DNA of 64,000 bases, from contig CAILCI010000065.1 in the NCBI GenBank assembly GCA_903832625.1, positions 124,001 through 188,000 on the forward strand, in the 5' to 3' direction. This document shows, piece after piece, positions 56,001-64,000 of this stretch; position 1 is the first letter of the stretch; every line of letters starts with the position of its first letter. The DNA comes from an uncultured Burkholderiales bacterium (lineage in GTDB: Bacteria > Pseudomonadota > Gammaproteobacteria > Burkholderiales > Burkholderiaceae_C). The translations under genes and the position numbers were made by a program. The notes beneath the pieces are model-generated. The model had not been told where the DNA came from and did not search any database. It saw only the letters and a list, made by a program, of their open reading frames with translations.

Positions 56001-57197
56001 ATGTCTCTGTTTTCTGCCGTCGAAATGGCTCCCCGCGACCCCATCTTGGGTCTGAACGAACAATACGCCGCTGACACCAATCCCAACAAAGTCAACCTAG
56101 GCGTGGGCGTGTATTTCGACGACAACGGCAAGCTGCCCCTGCTCGATTGCGTGCAAGCCGCCGAAAAAACCATGATGGCCAAGCCCACCGCACGCGGCTA
56201 TTTGCCCATTGACGGCATTGCCGCCTACGACGCTGCCGTCAAAACCCTGGTGTTTGGCGACAACTCCGAGCCCATCACCTCGGGCCGCGTGGCCACCGTG
56301 CAAGCCATTGGCGGCACTGGCGGCCTCAAAATTGGCGCTGACTTTTTGAAGCACGTCAGCCCCAACGCCACGGTCTTGATCTCTGACCCGAGCTGGGAAA
56401 ACCACCGCGCCTTGTTCACCAACGCAGGCTTCAAGGTCGAAACCTATGCTTACTACGATGCAGCCAAACGCGGCGTCAACTTTGAAGGCATGTTGGCTTC
56501 ACTCAACGCCGCTGCGGCGGGCACCATCGTCGTCTTGCACGCTTGCTGCCACAACCCCACCGGCTACGACATCACCGCAGCGCAATGGGACCAAGTGGTG
56601 AACGTGGTCAAAGCCAAACAATTGACCGCCTTTTTGGACATGGCCTACCAAGGCTTTGGCCACGGCATTGCCGAAGACGGTGCAGTGATTCAAAAATTCG
56701 TCGCCGCTGGCCTGAACTTCTTTGTCTCCACCTCATTCTCCAAAAGCTTTAGCTTGTACGGCGAGCGCGTGGGCGCATTGAGCGTTTTGTGCACCGACAA
56801 AGAAGAAGCCTCACGCGTGTTGAGCCAACTCAAAATCGTGATTCGCACCAACTATTCCAACCCACCCACCCACGGCGGTGCGGTGGTGGCCGCAGTCTTG
56901 GGCAACCCAGAGTTGCGCGCCCTGTGGGAAAAAGAGCTGGGCGAGATGCGCGTGCGCATCAAAGCCATGCGCCAAAAACTGGTCGATGGCTTGAAAGCCG
57001 CTGGTGTGAAACAAGACATGAGCTTCATCACCACCCAAATTGGCATGTTCAGCTACTCCGGCCTGAACAAAGACCAAATGGTGCGCCTGCGCGCAGAGTT
57101 CGGTATTTACGGCACCGACACAGGCCGCATGTGCGTGGCGGCTTTGAACAGCAAAAACATTGAGTACGTGTGTCAGTCGATTGCTAAGGTCGTTTAA
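56001..57197 (+). CDS. Aromatic/aspartate aminotransferase
   Basis: 398-aa class I aminotransferase starting MSLFSAVEMAPRDPILGL, after TAGGACG. The PLP lysine is in STSFSKSFSLYGERVG. HACCHNPTGYDIT binds the cofactor and the Arg in TDTGRMCVAALN binds the substrate carboxylate. Interconverts aspartate or aromatic amino acids with their keto acids (AspC/TyrB type; TyrB is more likely for Burkholderiales). Tail to tail with the dioxygenase gene, overlapping by 4 bases. Confidence 0.92.
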   Translation: MSLFSAVEMAPRDPILGLNEQYAADTNPNKVNLGVGVYFDDNGKLPLLDCVQAAEKTMMAKPTARGYLPIDGIAAYDAAVKTLVFGDNSEPITSGRVATVQAIGGTGGLKIGADFLKHVSPNATVLISDPSWENHRALFTNAGFKVETYAYYDAAKRGVNFEGMLASLNAAAAGTIVVLHACCHNPTGYDITAAQWDQVVNVVKAKQLTAFLDMAYQGFGHGIAEDGAVIQKFVAAGLNFFVSTSFSKSFSLYGERVGALSVLCTDKEEASRVLSQLKIVIRTNYSNPPTHGGAVVAAVLGNPELRALWEKELGEMRVRIKAMRQKLVDGLKAAGVKQDMSFITTQIGMFSYSGLNKDQMVRLRAEFGIYGTDTGRMCVAALNSKNIEYVCQSIAKVV

Positions 57198-58012
57198 GAC
57201 CAAATCACTGAACGCATCGCAATCGAGGCCAATTGATGGCCTTGGTTGAAGTACTCAACTTGGTCATCCGCCCGCGCAGCACCCGCCGCGTAGAGCAAAG
57301 GCAAAAAGTGGTCGTAGCTCGGGTGCGCCATTTTTGCGGTGCTTTGCTGCTGAAAATTCACCAAGGCTTGCGGCTGGCCTGTGCTGATTTGCTCGGCCAC
57401 CCAAGCGTCAAAGGCCAGTGACCAATCGTAGGCTTCGTTGTCTTTGGCGTTGCGCTGCATGACGCGCAAGTTATGCACCGTGTTGCCGCTGGCCAAAATC
57501 AATACGCCCTCATCGCGCAAACGCTGCAACTGCTGACCCATTGCAAAATGCTCGGCTGCTGGGCGGTGGTAGTCGATGCTCAACTGCACCACGGGAATAT
57601 CTGCTTCGGGAAACATGGGCTTCAAAACGCCCCAACAGCCGTGGTCCAAACCCCATTCTTGCTTGTCAATGCCTACAGGGCTTTGGTCATTGGGCTGCTT
57701 GAGCCAAGTGGCCGTCTCTTTGACCCACTCGGGTGCGCCATGTGCGGGATATTGCTGTTCAAACAGTTCTTGTGGAAAACCACCAAAGTCGTGAATGGTT
57801 TTGGGTTTGTCCATGCCGGTGAGCCACCAGCCAGGGGTAATCCAATGCGCGGAAATGCACAGAATCAGCTTGGGCTTGGGCCAACGGCTGCCAAACAAAG
57901 AACCGACGCGCTGCCACTCCCGGCGAAACGGGCTGTCTTCGATCACGTTCATGGGGCTGCCATGGCCGATGAACAGCACAGGCTGACGATTCTTTGAGTT
58001 TTGATAAGTCAT
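57194..58012 (-). CDS. Extradiol ring-cleavage dioxygenase, DODA (YgiD) type
   Basis: 272 aa resembling class III extradiol dioxygenases of the 4,5-DOPA dioxygenase family. LFIGHGSPMNVIED supplies the first His, ISAHWITPGW the second, DHGCWGVLKPMFPEADIPVVQLS a third region, and ILASGNTVHNLR the His of the active site. Non-heme iron or zinc enzyme on catechol-like compounds. Divergent from phaZ with a 110-base gap. Confidence 0.88.
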   Translation of the reverse strand: MTYQNSKNRQPVLFIGHGSPMNVIEDSPFRREWQRVGSLFGSRWPKPKLILCISAHWITPGWWLTGMDKPKTIHDFGGFPQELFEQQYPAHGAPEWVKETATWLKQPNDQSPVGIDKQEWGLDHGCWGVLKPMFPEADIPVVQLSIDYHRPAAEHFAMGQQLQRLRDEGVLILASGNTVHNLRVMQRNAKDNEAYDWSLAFDAWVAEQISTGQPQALVNFQQQSTAKMAHPSYDHFLPLLYAAGAARADDQVEYFNQGHQLASIAMRSVIWS

Positions 58013-58122
58013 TTAAATTTTCACAAAAATACGATTGGATAATCAAAATTGGAGAGAAGACTCCATTTTCCCCTATCGATCACCTGTTATATTGCACTGC
58101 AACATTCTTTGAGGTACGACCT

Positions 58123-59547
58123 ATGCTTTATCAAATCTTCGAAACCCAACGCACTTTGATGGAACCCTTCGCTGAATTTGCACAGGCGACCTCCAAACTC
58201 TACAACAACCCCTTGTCTCCCCTCGGGCACAACCCCCTGACGCAGCGAATTTCAGCGGGTTATGACTTGCTCTACCGTCTTGGCAAAGACTATGAAAAAC
58301 CAGCTTTTGGTATTCAATCGGTGGATGTCAACGGCGTGGACATTGCCATTCACGAGCGCATCGAACTGGACAAACCGTTTTGCGAGTTGCGTCGCTTCAA
58401 ACGCTTCAGTGATGACCCCGCCACCTTGTCCCAACTCAAGGGTCAACCCGCCGTGTTGATTGTTGCGCCCTTGTCTGGCCATTACGCCACGCTGTTGCGC
58501 GATACGGTCAAACAAATGCTCAAAGACCACAAGGTCTACATCACCGATTGGAAAAACGCGCGCAACGTGCCTTTGAGCGACGGTGAATTCCATTTGGATG
58601 ACTATGTGAACTATGTGCAAGAGTTCATCCGTCACCTGCAACAACACTACGGCAATTGCCACGTCATGAGCGTGTGCCAGCCCACCGTGCCCGTGTTGGC
58701 GGCCGTGTCCTTGATGGCTTCCCGGGGCGAAAAAACTCCTTTGTCTATGACCATGATGGGCGGTCCGATTGACGCCACCAAATCGCCCACCGCAGTGAAC
58801 AACTTGGCCATGAACAAGAGCTACAGCTGGTTTGAAAACAACGTGATTTATCGCGTGCCAGACAATTTCCCCGGTGCAGGCCGTCGCGTCTACCCCGGCT
58901 TTTTGCAGCACACCGGTTTTGTGGCGATGAATCCTGATCGCCACATGAAAAGCCATTACGACTACTTCAAAGACCTGATCAAGGGCGACAACTCCAACGC
59001 CGAAGCTCACCGTCAGTTTTATGACGAATACAACGCCGTGTTAGACATGGACGCTGACTATTATTTGGAAACCATCAGCACCGTGTTCCAAGAATTCAAG
59101 CTCGTCAAAGGCACATGGGAAGTACGCTCAGAAAACGGCACCCAAGAGTTGGTGCGCCCGCAAGACATCAAAACCACCGCCCTGCTGACCGTCGAAGGCG
59201 AATTAGACGATATTTCTGGCTCAGGCCAAACCTTTGCAGCGCATGGTTTGTGCAGCGGCATTCCTCGTAATGAACACGACCATTTGGAAGCAAAAGGCGC
59301 TGGCCACTACGGGATTTTCAGTGGCCGCCGCTGGCGCGACATTGTGTATCCCCACGTCAAAAGCTTCATCTTGGCGCACAACAAGCAAGACGGCGTAGCC
59401 GCCAAAGTTGTCACCAAAGTCGCCGCTCCCAAAGTTGCGGCGAAGAAAACCACGGCCAAAGCTGCCCCTAAAACGGTAACCAAACCCGCTGCAAAAGCAG
59501 CCGTCAAAGCCCCTGTCAAAACCACTTGGGCCAAAGCGAAACAGTGA
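58123..59547 (+). CDS. phaZ: Intracellular PHA depolymerase PhaZ with histone-like Lys/Ala tail
   Basis: 474 aa. The alpha/beta hydrolase core matches intracellular PhaZ of Burkholderiales: LVEPFAEFAQ-type start (MLYQIFETQRTLMEPF), the nucleophile Cys185 in VMSVCQPTVPV, and LTVEGELDDISGSGQT with the catalytic Asp. The His is in KGAGHYGIFSGRRWR. Mobilises stored PHB from granules. Residues about 426-474 are a Lys/Ala/Pro/Thr tail (AAKKTTAKAAPK and similar) like PhaF or histone H1 tails, absent from the catalytic family core. ATG 58123 follows GAGGT. Confidence 0.92.
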   Translation: MLYQIFETQRTLMEPFAEFAQATSKLYNNPLSPLGHNPLTQRISAGYDLLYRLGKDYEKPAFGIQSVDVNGVDIAIHERIELDKPFCELRRFKRFSDDPATLSQLKGQPAVLIVAPLSGHYATLLRDTVKQMLKDHKVYITDWKNARNVPLSDGEFHLDDYVNYVQEFIRHLQQHYGNCHVMSVCQPTVPVLAAVSLMASRGEKTPLSMTMMGGPIDATKSPTAVNNLAMNKSYSWFENNVIYRVPDNFPGAGRRVYPGFLQHTGFVAMNPDRHMKSHYDYFKDLIKGDNSNAEAHRQFYDEYNAVLDMDADYYLETISTVFQEFKLVKGTWEVRSENGTQELVRPQDIKTTALLTVEGELDDISGSGQTFAAHGLCSGIPRNEHDHLEAKGAGHYGIFSGRRWRDIVYPHVKSFILAHNKQDGVAAKVVTKVAAPKVAAKKTTAKAAPKTVTKPAAKAAVKAPVKTTWAKAKQ

Positions 59548-60200
59548 GTCTGGTCGAGCGCATCAACGACGCCCTGCCGCAAACGCAATGCACGCGTTGC
59601 GGCTATCCTGACTGCCACAGCTACGCGCAAGCCATTGCCAGTGCGCAGGCGCGCATCAACCAATGCCCGCCTGGCGGCGTAGAGGGCGTGGCGCGGCTGG
59701 CCGCCATCACAGGACACACGATTGAAGACTTGAACCCCGACAACGGGTTTGAAGGGCCGCGCACGATTGCCATCATCGACGAGGCTTGGTGCATTGGCTG
59801 CACCTTGTGCATCAAAGTCTGCCCTACCGACGCCATCGTGGGTGCTAACAAACGCATGCACACCGTCATCGAGGACCACTGCACCGGTTGCGAGCTGTGC
59901 ATTCCCGCCTGCCCAGTGGACTGCATTGCTCTAGAGCCGATTGACCTGAACGTGAGCGGCTGGGCGGCTTGGCCACAAGAATTGGCCGACAACGCCCGCC
60001 AGCGCTACGACTGGCACAAAGAGCGCTTAGCGCGCGACGAAGCCGAGCACAGCCAACGCCTGCAAGCCAAAGCTGTCGCCAAACTGGCCGATTTACCGGC
60101 TCACACCAAAGGCGCAGAAGAACCCACCGAAGCCGCCCGCAAACGCGCCGTGATCGAGGCGGCGCTGGCCAAGGCTAAGTCGCGAGCGAGCGCTCAGTAG
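59544..60200 (+). CDS. rnfB: RnfB/RsxB-like ferredoxin, stand-alone
   Basis: 218 aa. An N-terminal Fe-S motif [16 protein letters not shown] then QCPPGG is followed by two [4Fe-4S] sites ([12 protein letters not shown] and [12 protein letters not shown]). A charged Ala/Arg/Lys-rich tail follows (about 150-218). The membrane anchor of true RnfB is missing and no other rnf genes lie nearby, as often seen in Burkholderiales. GTG 59544 shares bases with the phaZ stop (GTGA); a TTG at 59526 is possible. Likely an electron carrier. Confidence 0.85.
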   Translation: MSLVERINDALPQTQCTRCGYPDCHSYAQAIASAQARINQCPPGGVEGVARLAAITGHTIEDLNPDNGFEGPRTIAIIDEAWCIGCTLCIKVCPTDAIVGANKRMHTVIEDHCTGCELCIPACPVDCIALEPIDLNVSGWAAWPQELADNARQRYDWHKERLARDEAEHSQRLQAKAVAKLADLPAHTKGAEEPTEAARKRAVIEAALAKAKSRASAQ

Positions 60201-60688
60201 GCGCTCGGATTTAACCTCAGCGCCCCAAACGCCCGCACCACCTCAGGCGGTGCTTGCACGAGTTCAATCAACACGCCCTCGCCGCCAATCGGGAACTCTT
60301 CGTTGCCTTTGGGATGCAAGAACGTGATGTCAAAACCCGCCGCGCCTTTGCGGATGCCGCCTGGCGCAAAGCGCACGCCTTGGGCGCTCAACCATTCAAC
60401 GGCCACGGGCAAGTCGTCAATCCACAGGCCAATGTGGTTGAGCGGCGTCGTGTGAACGGCGGGTTTTTTGTCGGGGTCAAGCGGCTGCATCAAATCGACT
60501 TCGACCTTGAAGGGGCCTGAACCAATGGCGCAAATGTCTTCGTCCACGTTTTCGCGCTCGCTCTTGAAGGTGCCTGTGACTTCCAAGCCAAACATCTCGA
60601 CCCAGAGTTTTTGCAAACGGCCTTTGTCAGGGCCGCCAATGGCGATTTGCTGCACGCCCAGCACGGTGAAGGGACGCGCGCTCATCAT
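60194..60688 (-). CDS. VOC-family protein, probable methylmalonyl-CoA epimerase-like
   Basis: 164 aa with two beta-alpha-beta-beta-beta modules of the glyoxalase/VOC fold. Metal-ligand positions include H in [10 protein letters not shown] and E in GVLIELVQ. The first-strand His expected in epimerases (xDHIAIAV) is Gln here (GVQQIAIGG, residue 14). It starts inside the pccA stop (ATGA), so a role in propionyl-CoA to succinyl-CoA conversion is likely by context, but the altered ligand leaves room for another reaction. Overlaps rnfB by 7 bases at its 3' end. Confidence 0.75.
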   Translation of the reverse strand: MMSARPFTVLGVQQIAIGGPDKGRLQKLWVEMFGLEVTGTFKSERENVDEDICAIGSGPFKVEVDLMQPLDPDKKPAVHTTPLNHIGLWIDDLPVAVEWLSAQGVRFAPGGIRKGAAGFDITFLHPKGNEEFPIGGEGVLIELVQAPPEVVRAFGALRLNPSAY

Positions 60689-62733
60689 TCAAACTCCACA
60701 ATCATTTGGTCCACGGTGAGCGACTCGCCTTTGCTAGCGACCACTTTTTTGACCACACCATCTTGCGCGGCAAACAAGACGTTTTCCATTTTCATGGCTT
60801 CGATCACGGCCACACGCTCGCCCGCTTGCACTTTTTGGCCGGGTTGAACGGCCACATCGACCAACAAGCCGGGCATGGGCGAGAGCACAAAGCGGCTCAA
60901 GTCGGGCGGGGCTTTGTAGGGCATGAGTCGGTGCAATTCGGCCATGCGCGGCGACATGACCAGCGCTTCGATTTTGGTGCCGTTGTGCTGCACTTGAAGC
61001 ACGAGCGGGTTTTTCAGCGTACCGCGTTCGATTTGCGCGGTGAAGGCTTGGCCGTTGACCGTGCCTTCAATGCGAATGTCGTTCAAACGCGAGGCGCATT
61101 CGATGGCGTAGGTTTTGCCGTCCACTTGGATGTTGGCCAAATCTTTCTTGCCCGAGAACTCATCCACATGCACCGATTTGTGCGCGTTTTTGCCATGCGC
61201 ACCCAACACGATGACGGTGTAGTCTTGCCCAATTTGCACGTCGTAGCCCGGCAACTGACCGCTGATGTTGGCTGCGCGTTCACGCGATTTGCGGCGCACA
61301 AAGGCGGCCAACGCGACCAGAAAATCTGGATCGTCATGCGGCACGTCTTCGGCCTTGAAGCCTTGGCTGTAGTGCTCGGCAATAAAGCCCGTGTTGAAGT
61401 CGCCGGAGACAAATTTGGGATGCGCCAGCAGCGCGGCTTGGAATGGAATGTTGGAGCTGATGCCGCGGATCACAAAGCCGTTGAGGGCTTCGCGCATTTT
61501 GGCAATGGCTTCGTTGCGGTCTTTGCCGTGCACGATGAGTTTGGCGATCATCGAGTCATAGAACATCGGAATTTCGCCGCCCTCTTGCACGCCAGTGTCC
61601 ACGCGCACGCCAAACAAGTTGGCGGTGTTGCCTTGGAACATGGTTTGCTCAGGCGTTTCAAAACGCACCAAACGTCCGGTCGAGGGCAAGAAATTGCGGA
61701 ACGGGTCTTCGGCGTTGATGCGGCACTCCATCGCCCAGCCGTTGCGTTTCACATCAGCTTGCGCGATGGGAAGTTTTTCGCCCGCAGCCACGCGAATCAT
61801 CATTTCCACCAAGTCGAGGCCGGTGATGGCTTCGGTCACGGGGTGTTCAACTTGCAGGCGGGTGTTCATTTCTAAGAAATAAAAACTTTGGTCCTTGCCC
61901 ACCACAAACTCGACCGTGCCAGCGCTTTGGTATTTCACCGCTTTGGCCAATTGCACGGCTTGCTCGCCCATGGCTTTGCGGGTGGCTTCGCTGATGAAGG
62001 GGGACGGCGCTTCTTCAATCACTTTTTGGTGACGACGTTGGATGGAGCATTCGCGCTCGTTCAAATACACCACGTTGCCGTGGCTGTCGCCCAGCACTTG
62101 AATTTCGATGTGGCGTGGTTCTTCGACGAATTTCTCGATGAACACGCGGTCGTCACCAAAGCTGTTGCGGGCTTCGTTGCGGCAAGACGTGAAACCCTCA
62201 AAAGCTTCTTTGTCATTGAAGGCCACGCGCAAGCCTTTGCCGCCGCCGCCTGCAGAGGCTTTGATCATCACCGGATAGCCAATGCCTTTGGCAATCTCGA
62301 CGGCTTGCTCCGCTGTGTCGATGGCGTCGTTGTAGCCGGGAATGGTGTTGACCTTGGCCGCATTGGCGAGCTTCTTAGAAGCAATCTTGTCGCCCATGGC
62401 CGCGATGGAATGCGCTTTGGGCCCAATGAAGGCAATGCCCTCGTCTTCGCAACGCTTGGCGAAGGCTTCGTTTTCGCTCAAAAAACCATAGCCCGGGTGA
62501 ATGGCTTGCGCGCCCGTGGCTTTGGCCGCAGCAATGATTTTGTCGGCCACCAAATACGACTCACGCGAAGGCGCTGCGCCCAGCAACACTGCTTCATCGG
62601 CCAAGCGCACATGGCGCGCTTCTTTGTCGGCCTCGGAATACACGGCCACGGTTTTGATGCCCATCTTGTGCGCCGTCGCGATCACGCGGCAAGCAATTTC
62701 GCCACGGTTGGCAATCAGAATTTTCGTAAACAT
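60685..62733 (-). CDS. pccA: Propionyl/acyl-CoA carboxylase, biotin carboxylase-biotin carrier subunit
   Basis: 682 aa. An N-terminal biotin carboxylase (about 1-450) has [17 protein letters not shown], the ATP-grasp Gly loop [27 protein letters not shown] and the catalytic Arg region. A linker (BT-like) domain is followed by the C-terminal carrier with the biotinylated Lys in [12 protein letters not shown]. Works with the carboxyltransferase encoded upstream (24-base gap). Consistent with propionate or odd-chain/branched amino acid breakdown. Confidence 0.94.
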   Translation of the reverse strand: MFTKILIANRGEIACRVIATAHKMGIKTVAVYSEADKEARHVRLADEAVLLGAAPSRESYLVADKIIAAAKATGAQAIHPGYGFLSENEAFAKRCEDEGIAFIGPKAHSIAAMGDKIASKKLANAAKVNTIPGYNDAIDTAEQAVEIAKGIGYPVMIKASAGGGGKGLRVAFNDKEAFEGFTSCRNEARNSFGDDRVFIEKFVEEPRHIEIQVLGDSHGNVVYLNERECSIQRRHQKVIEEAPSPFISEATRKAMGEQAVQLAKAVKYQSAGTVEFVVGKDQSFYFLEMNTRLQVEHPVTEAITGLDLVEMMIRVAAGEKLPIAQADVKRNGWAMECRINAEDPFRNFLPSTGRLVRFETPEQTMFQGNTANLFGVRVDTGVQEGGEIPMFYDSMIAKLIVHGKDRNEAIAKMREALNGFVIRGISSNIPFQAALLAHPKFVSGDFNTGFIAEHYSQGFKAEDVPHDDPDFLVALAAFVRRKSRERAANISGQLPGYDVQIGQDYTVIVLGAHGKNAHKSVHVDEFSGKKDLANIQVDGKTYAIECASRLNDIRIEGTVNGQAFTAQIERGTLKNPLVLQVQHNGTKIEALVMSPRMAELHRLMPYKAPPDLSRFVLSPMPGLLVDVAVQPGQKVQAGERVAVIEAMKMENVLFAAQDGVVKKVVASKGESLTVDQMIVEFE

Positions 62734-62757
62734 AGCTTTAGCTCCAGCAAAAATAAA

Positions 62758-64000
62758 TTACAGCGGAATATTGCCGTGCTTGCGCCACGGGTTGTCGATT
62801 TGCTTGTCTTTGAGCATGACCAAGCTGCGGCAGATGCGTTTGCGGGTTTCGTGCGGTTGAATCACGTCGTCGATGAAGCCGCGTGCGCCCGCCACAAATG
62901 GGTTGGCAAAGCGGGCTTTGTACTCGGCCTCTTTGGCGGCGAGTTTTTCGGGGTCGCCCTTGTCTTCGCGGAAGATGATTTCCACCGCGCCTTTGGCGCC
63001 CATCACCGCAATTTCAGCATTCGGCCAGGCAAAGTTCACATCGCCGCGCAAATGCTTGGAGGCCATCACGTCATACGCGCCGCCATAGGCTTTGCGGGTG
63101 ATGACGGTGATTTTTGGCACGGTGCATTCGGCATAGGCATAAAGCAACTTGGCGCCGTGCTTGATGATGCCGCCGTATTCTTGCGACGTACCGGGCATGA
63201 AACCGGGCACATCGACAAAGGTGATGACGGGAATGTTGAAAGCATCGCAAAAGCGCACAAAACGCGCGGCTTTGATGGAGCTCTTGATGTCCAAACATCC
63301 GGCCAAGACCAAGGGTTGGTTGGCCACAATGCCCACGGTTTGTCCGGCCATGCGGGCAAAACCGATCAAGATATTTTTTGCGTAATCGGGTTGCAGCTCA
63401 AAGAAATCGCCATCGTCCACGGTTTTGACGATGAGCTCTTTCATGTCGTAGGCTTTGTTGGCGTTTTCGGGCACCAGCGTGTCCAAGCTCAAATCCATGC
63501 GATCGGTCGGGTCGCCGCTGGGGCGAACTGGCGCTTTTTCTTTGTTGTTGAGCGGCAAGTAGTTGTAGAGGCGACGCAGCATGAGCAAAGCCTCGACATC
63601 GTTTTCAAAGGCCATGTCGGCCACGCCACTTTTGGTGGTGTGCGTCAAAGCGCCGCCCAGTTCTTCGGCCGTGACTTCTTCATGCGTCACGGTTTTGACC
63701 ACTTCGGGGCCGGTGACGAACATGTAAGACGTGTCTTTGACCATGAAAATAAAGTCGGTCAGCGCCGGCGAATACACCGCGCCACCCGCTGAAGGCCCCA
63801 TGATCATGCTGATTTGCGGCACCACGCCGCTGGCCATGACGTTGCGCTGAAACACATCGGCATAGCCGCCCAAAGAGGCCACGCCTTCTTGAATCCGCGC
63901 ACCACCCGAGTCGTTCAAACCGATCACAGGTGCGCCCACTTTCATGGCTTGGTCCATGATTTTGCAAATCTTCTCGGCGTGCGTTTCAGACAATGCGCCG
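62758..64000 (-). CDS. pccB: Propionyl-CoA carboxylase carboxyltransferase beta subunit, 5' truncated by window edge
   Basis: At least 414 residues of a carboxyltransferase. The frame stays open to base 64000 (…[15 protein letters not shown]), so the start is outside. Acyl-CoA and biotin site motifs are visible: [53 protein letters not shown], and the end [15 protein letters not shown] with [11 protein letters not shown], typical of PccB. Transfers CO2 from biotin to propionyl-CoA. First known gene of the pccB-pccA-VOC unit. Confidence 0.93.
   Translation of the reverse strand, partial: GALSETHAEKICKIMDQAMKVGAPVIGLNDSGGARIQEGVASLGGYADVFQRNVMASGVVPQISMIMGPSAGGAVYSPALTDFIFMVKDTSYMFVTGPEVVKTVTHEEVTAEELGGALTHTTKSGVADMAFENDVEALLMLRRLYNYLPLNNKEKAPVRPSGDPTDRMDLSLDTLVPENANKAYDMKELIVKTVDDGDFFELQPDYAKNILIGFARMAGQTVGIVANQPLVLAGCLDIKSSIKAARFVRFCDAFNIPVITFVDVPGFMPGTSQEYGGIIKHGAKLLYAYAECTVPKITVITRKAYGGAYDVMASKHLRGDVNFAWPNAEIAVMGAKGAVEIIFREDKGDPEKLAAKEAEYKARFANPFVAGARGFIDDVIQPHETRKRICRSLVMLKDKQIDNPWRKHGNIPL

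Noticed and set aside
60706-63792. Very long plus-strand open frames opposite pccA and pccB (389 and 634 codons)
   Set aside because: They are shadows of the carboxylase codon pattern: His/Phe/Gly-rich composition, no domain motifs and no ribosome sites. The minus-strand genes are complete and conserved.

Overview
The window looks like chromosomal DNA of an aerobic betaproteobacterium of the order Burkholderiales, most likely Comamonadaceae (Limnohabitans/Rhodoferax-like). That placement is inferred from gene content: two Bug-type (TctC) solute receptors, an iscRSUA-hscBA-fdx operon, PHA metabolism genes, a stand-alone RnfB, an aap-type amino-acid ABC transporter and propionyl-CoA carboxylase. 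No transposase, integrase, CRISPR array or rRNA was seen. One tRNA gene, tRNA-Val(CAC), is present.

Layout. 1-1474: end of an aap-type amino-acid ABC transporter. 1510-4691 (minus): a storage/stress cluster with a phasin, an Ala-rich helical protein, a Crp/Fnr regulator, a triple-BON protein and a GSP17M-like membrane protein. 4852-14533: a tad/flp type IVb pilus locus (flp, tadV, cpaB, cpaC, lipoprotein, tadZ, tadA, tadB, tadC). It is preceded by an AraC regulator overlapping a tadE gene, and by a gene fusing a GGDEF diguanylate cyclase to a TadE pseudopilin. 14583-19446 (minus): a usp, HlyD-type adaptor, FtsX-type permease, ABC ATPase and TadG-like operon. 19645-25475: a seven-gene run with a cupin, a DUF3833 lipoprotein, a SOUL protein, IorA/IorB-type molybdenum hydroxylase subunits, an SDR and an SGNH hydrolase.

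25511-32401 (minus) is a quinoprotein module: pqqA, then pqqB-C-D-E, a PQQ alcohol dehydrogenase carrying the extra Asp of lanthanide-dependent enzymes, a diheme cytochrome c and a pentapeptide-repeat protein. A secreted ankyrin protein lies divergently inside it. Terminator-like hairpins follow both pqqA and the dehydrogenase gene, so those two products may be made in excess. A prolyl aminopeptidase, histidine kinase and LuxR-type response regulator operon lies divergent from pqqA. 35598-43970 holds a nitroreductase, a GH10 xylanase with a tannase/feruloyl-esterase-family enzyme, two Bug receptors, a BON lipoprotein and an aromatic-type FAD monooxygenase, consistent with use of plant-derived carbon.

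44123-55870 is mostly housekeeping: tRNA-Val, dnaQ, the isc operon with an IscR operator, uvrB, and an ApbE/NosR-like pair without nosZ in view. 56001-64000 holds an aromatic/aspartate aminotransferase, a DODA-type dioxygenase, an intracellular PHA depolymerase with a histone-like Lys/Ala tail, RnfB, and a pccB-pccA-VOC unit that runs off the right edge.

The strongest candidate for something undescribed is the GGDEF-TadE fusion at 4852-6033. It keeps a complete prepilin-peptidase site between the cyclase and the pseudopilin, so pilin processing could release or switch a c-di-GMP synthase. No gene-free stretch exceeds 300 bases.
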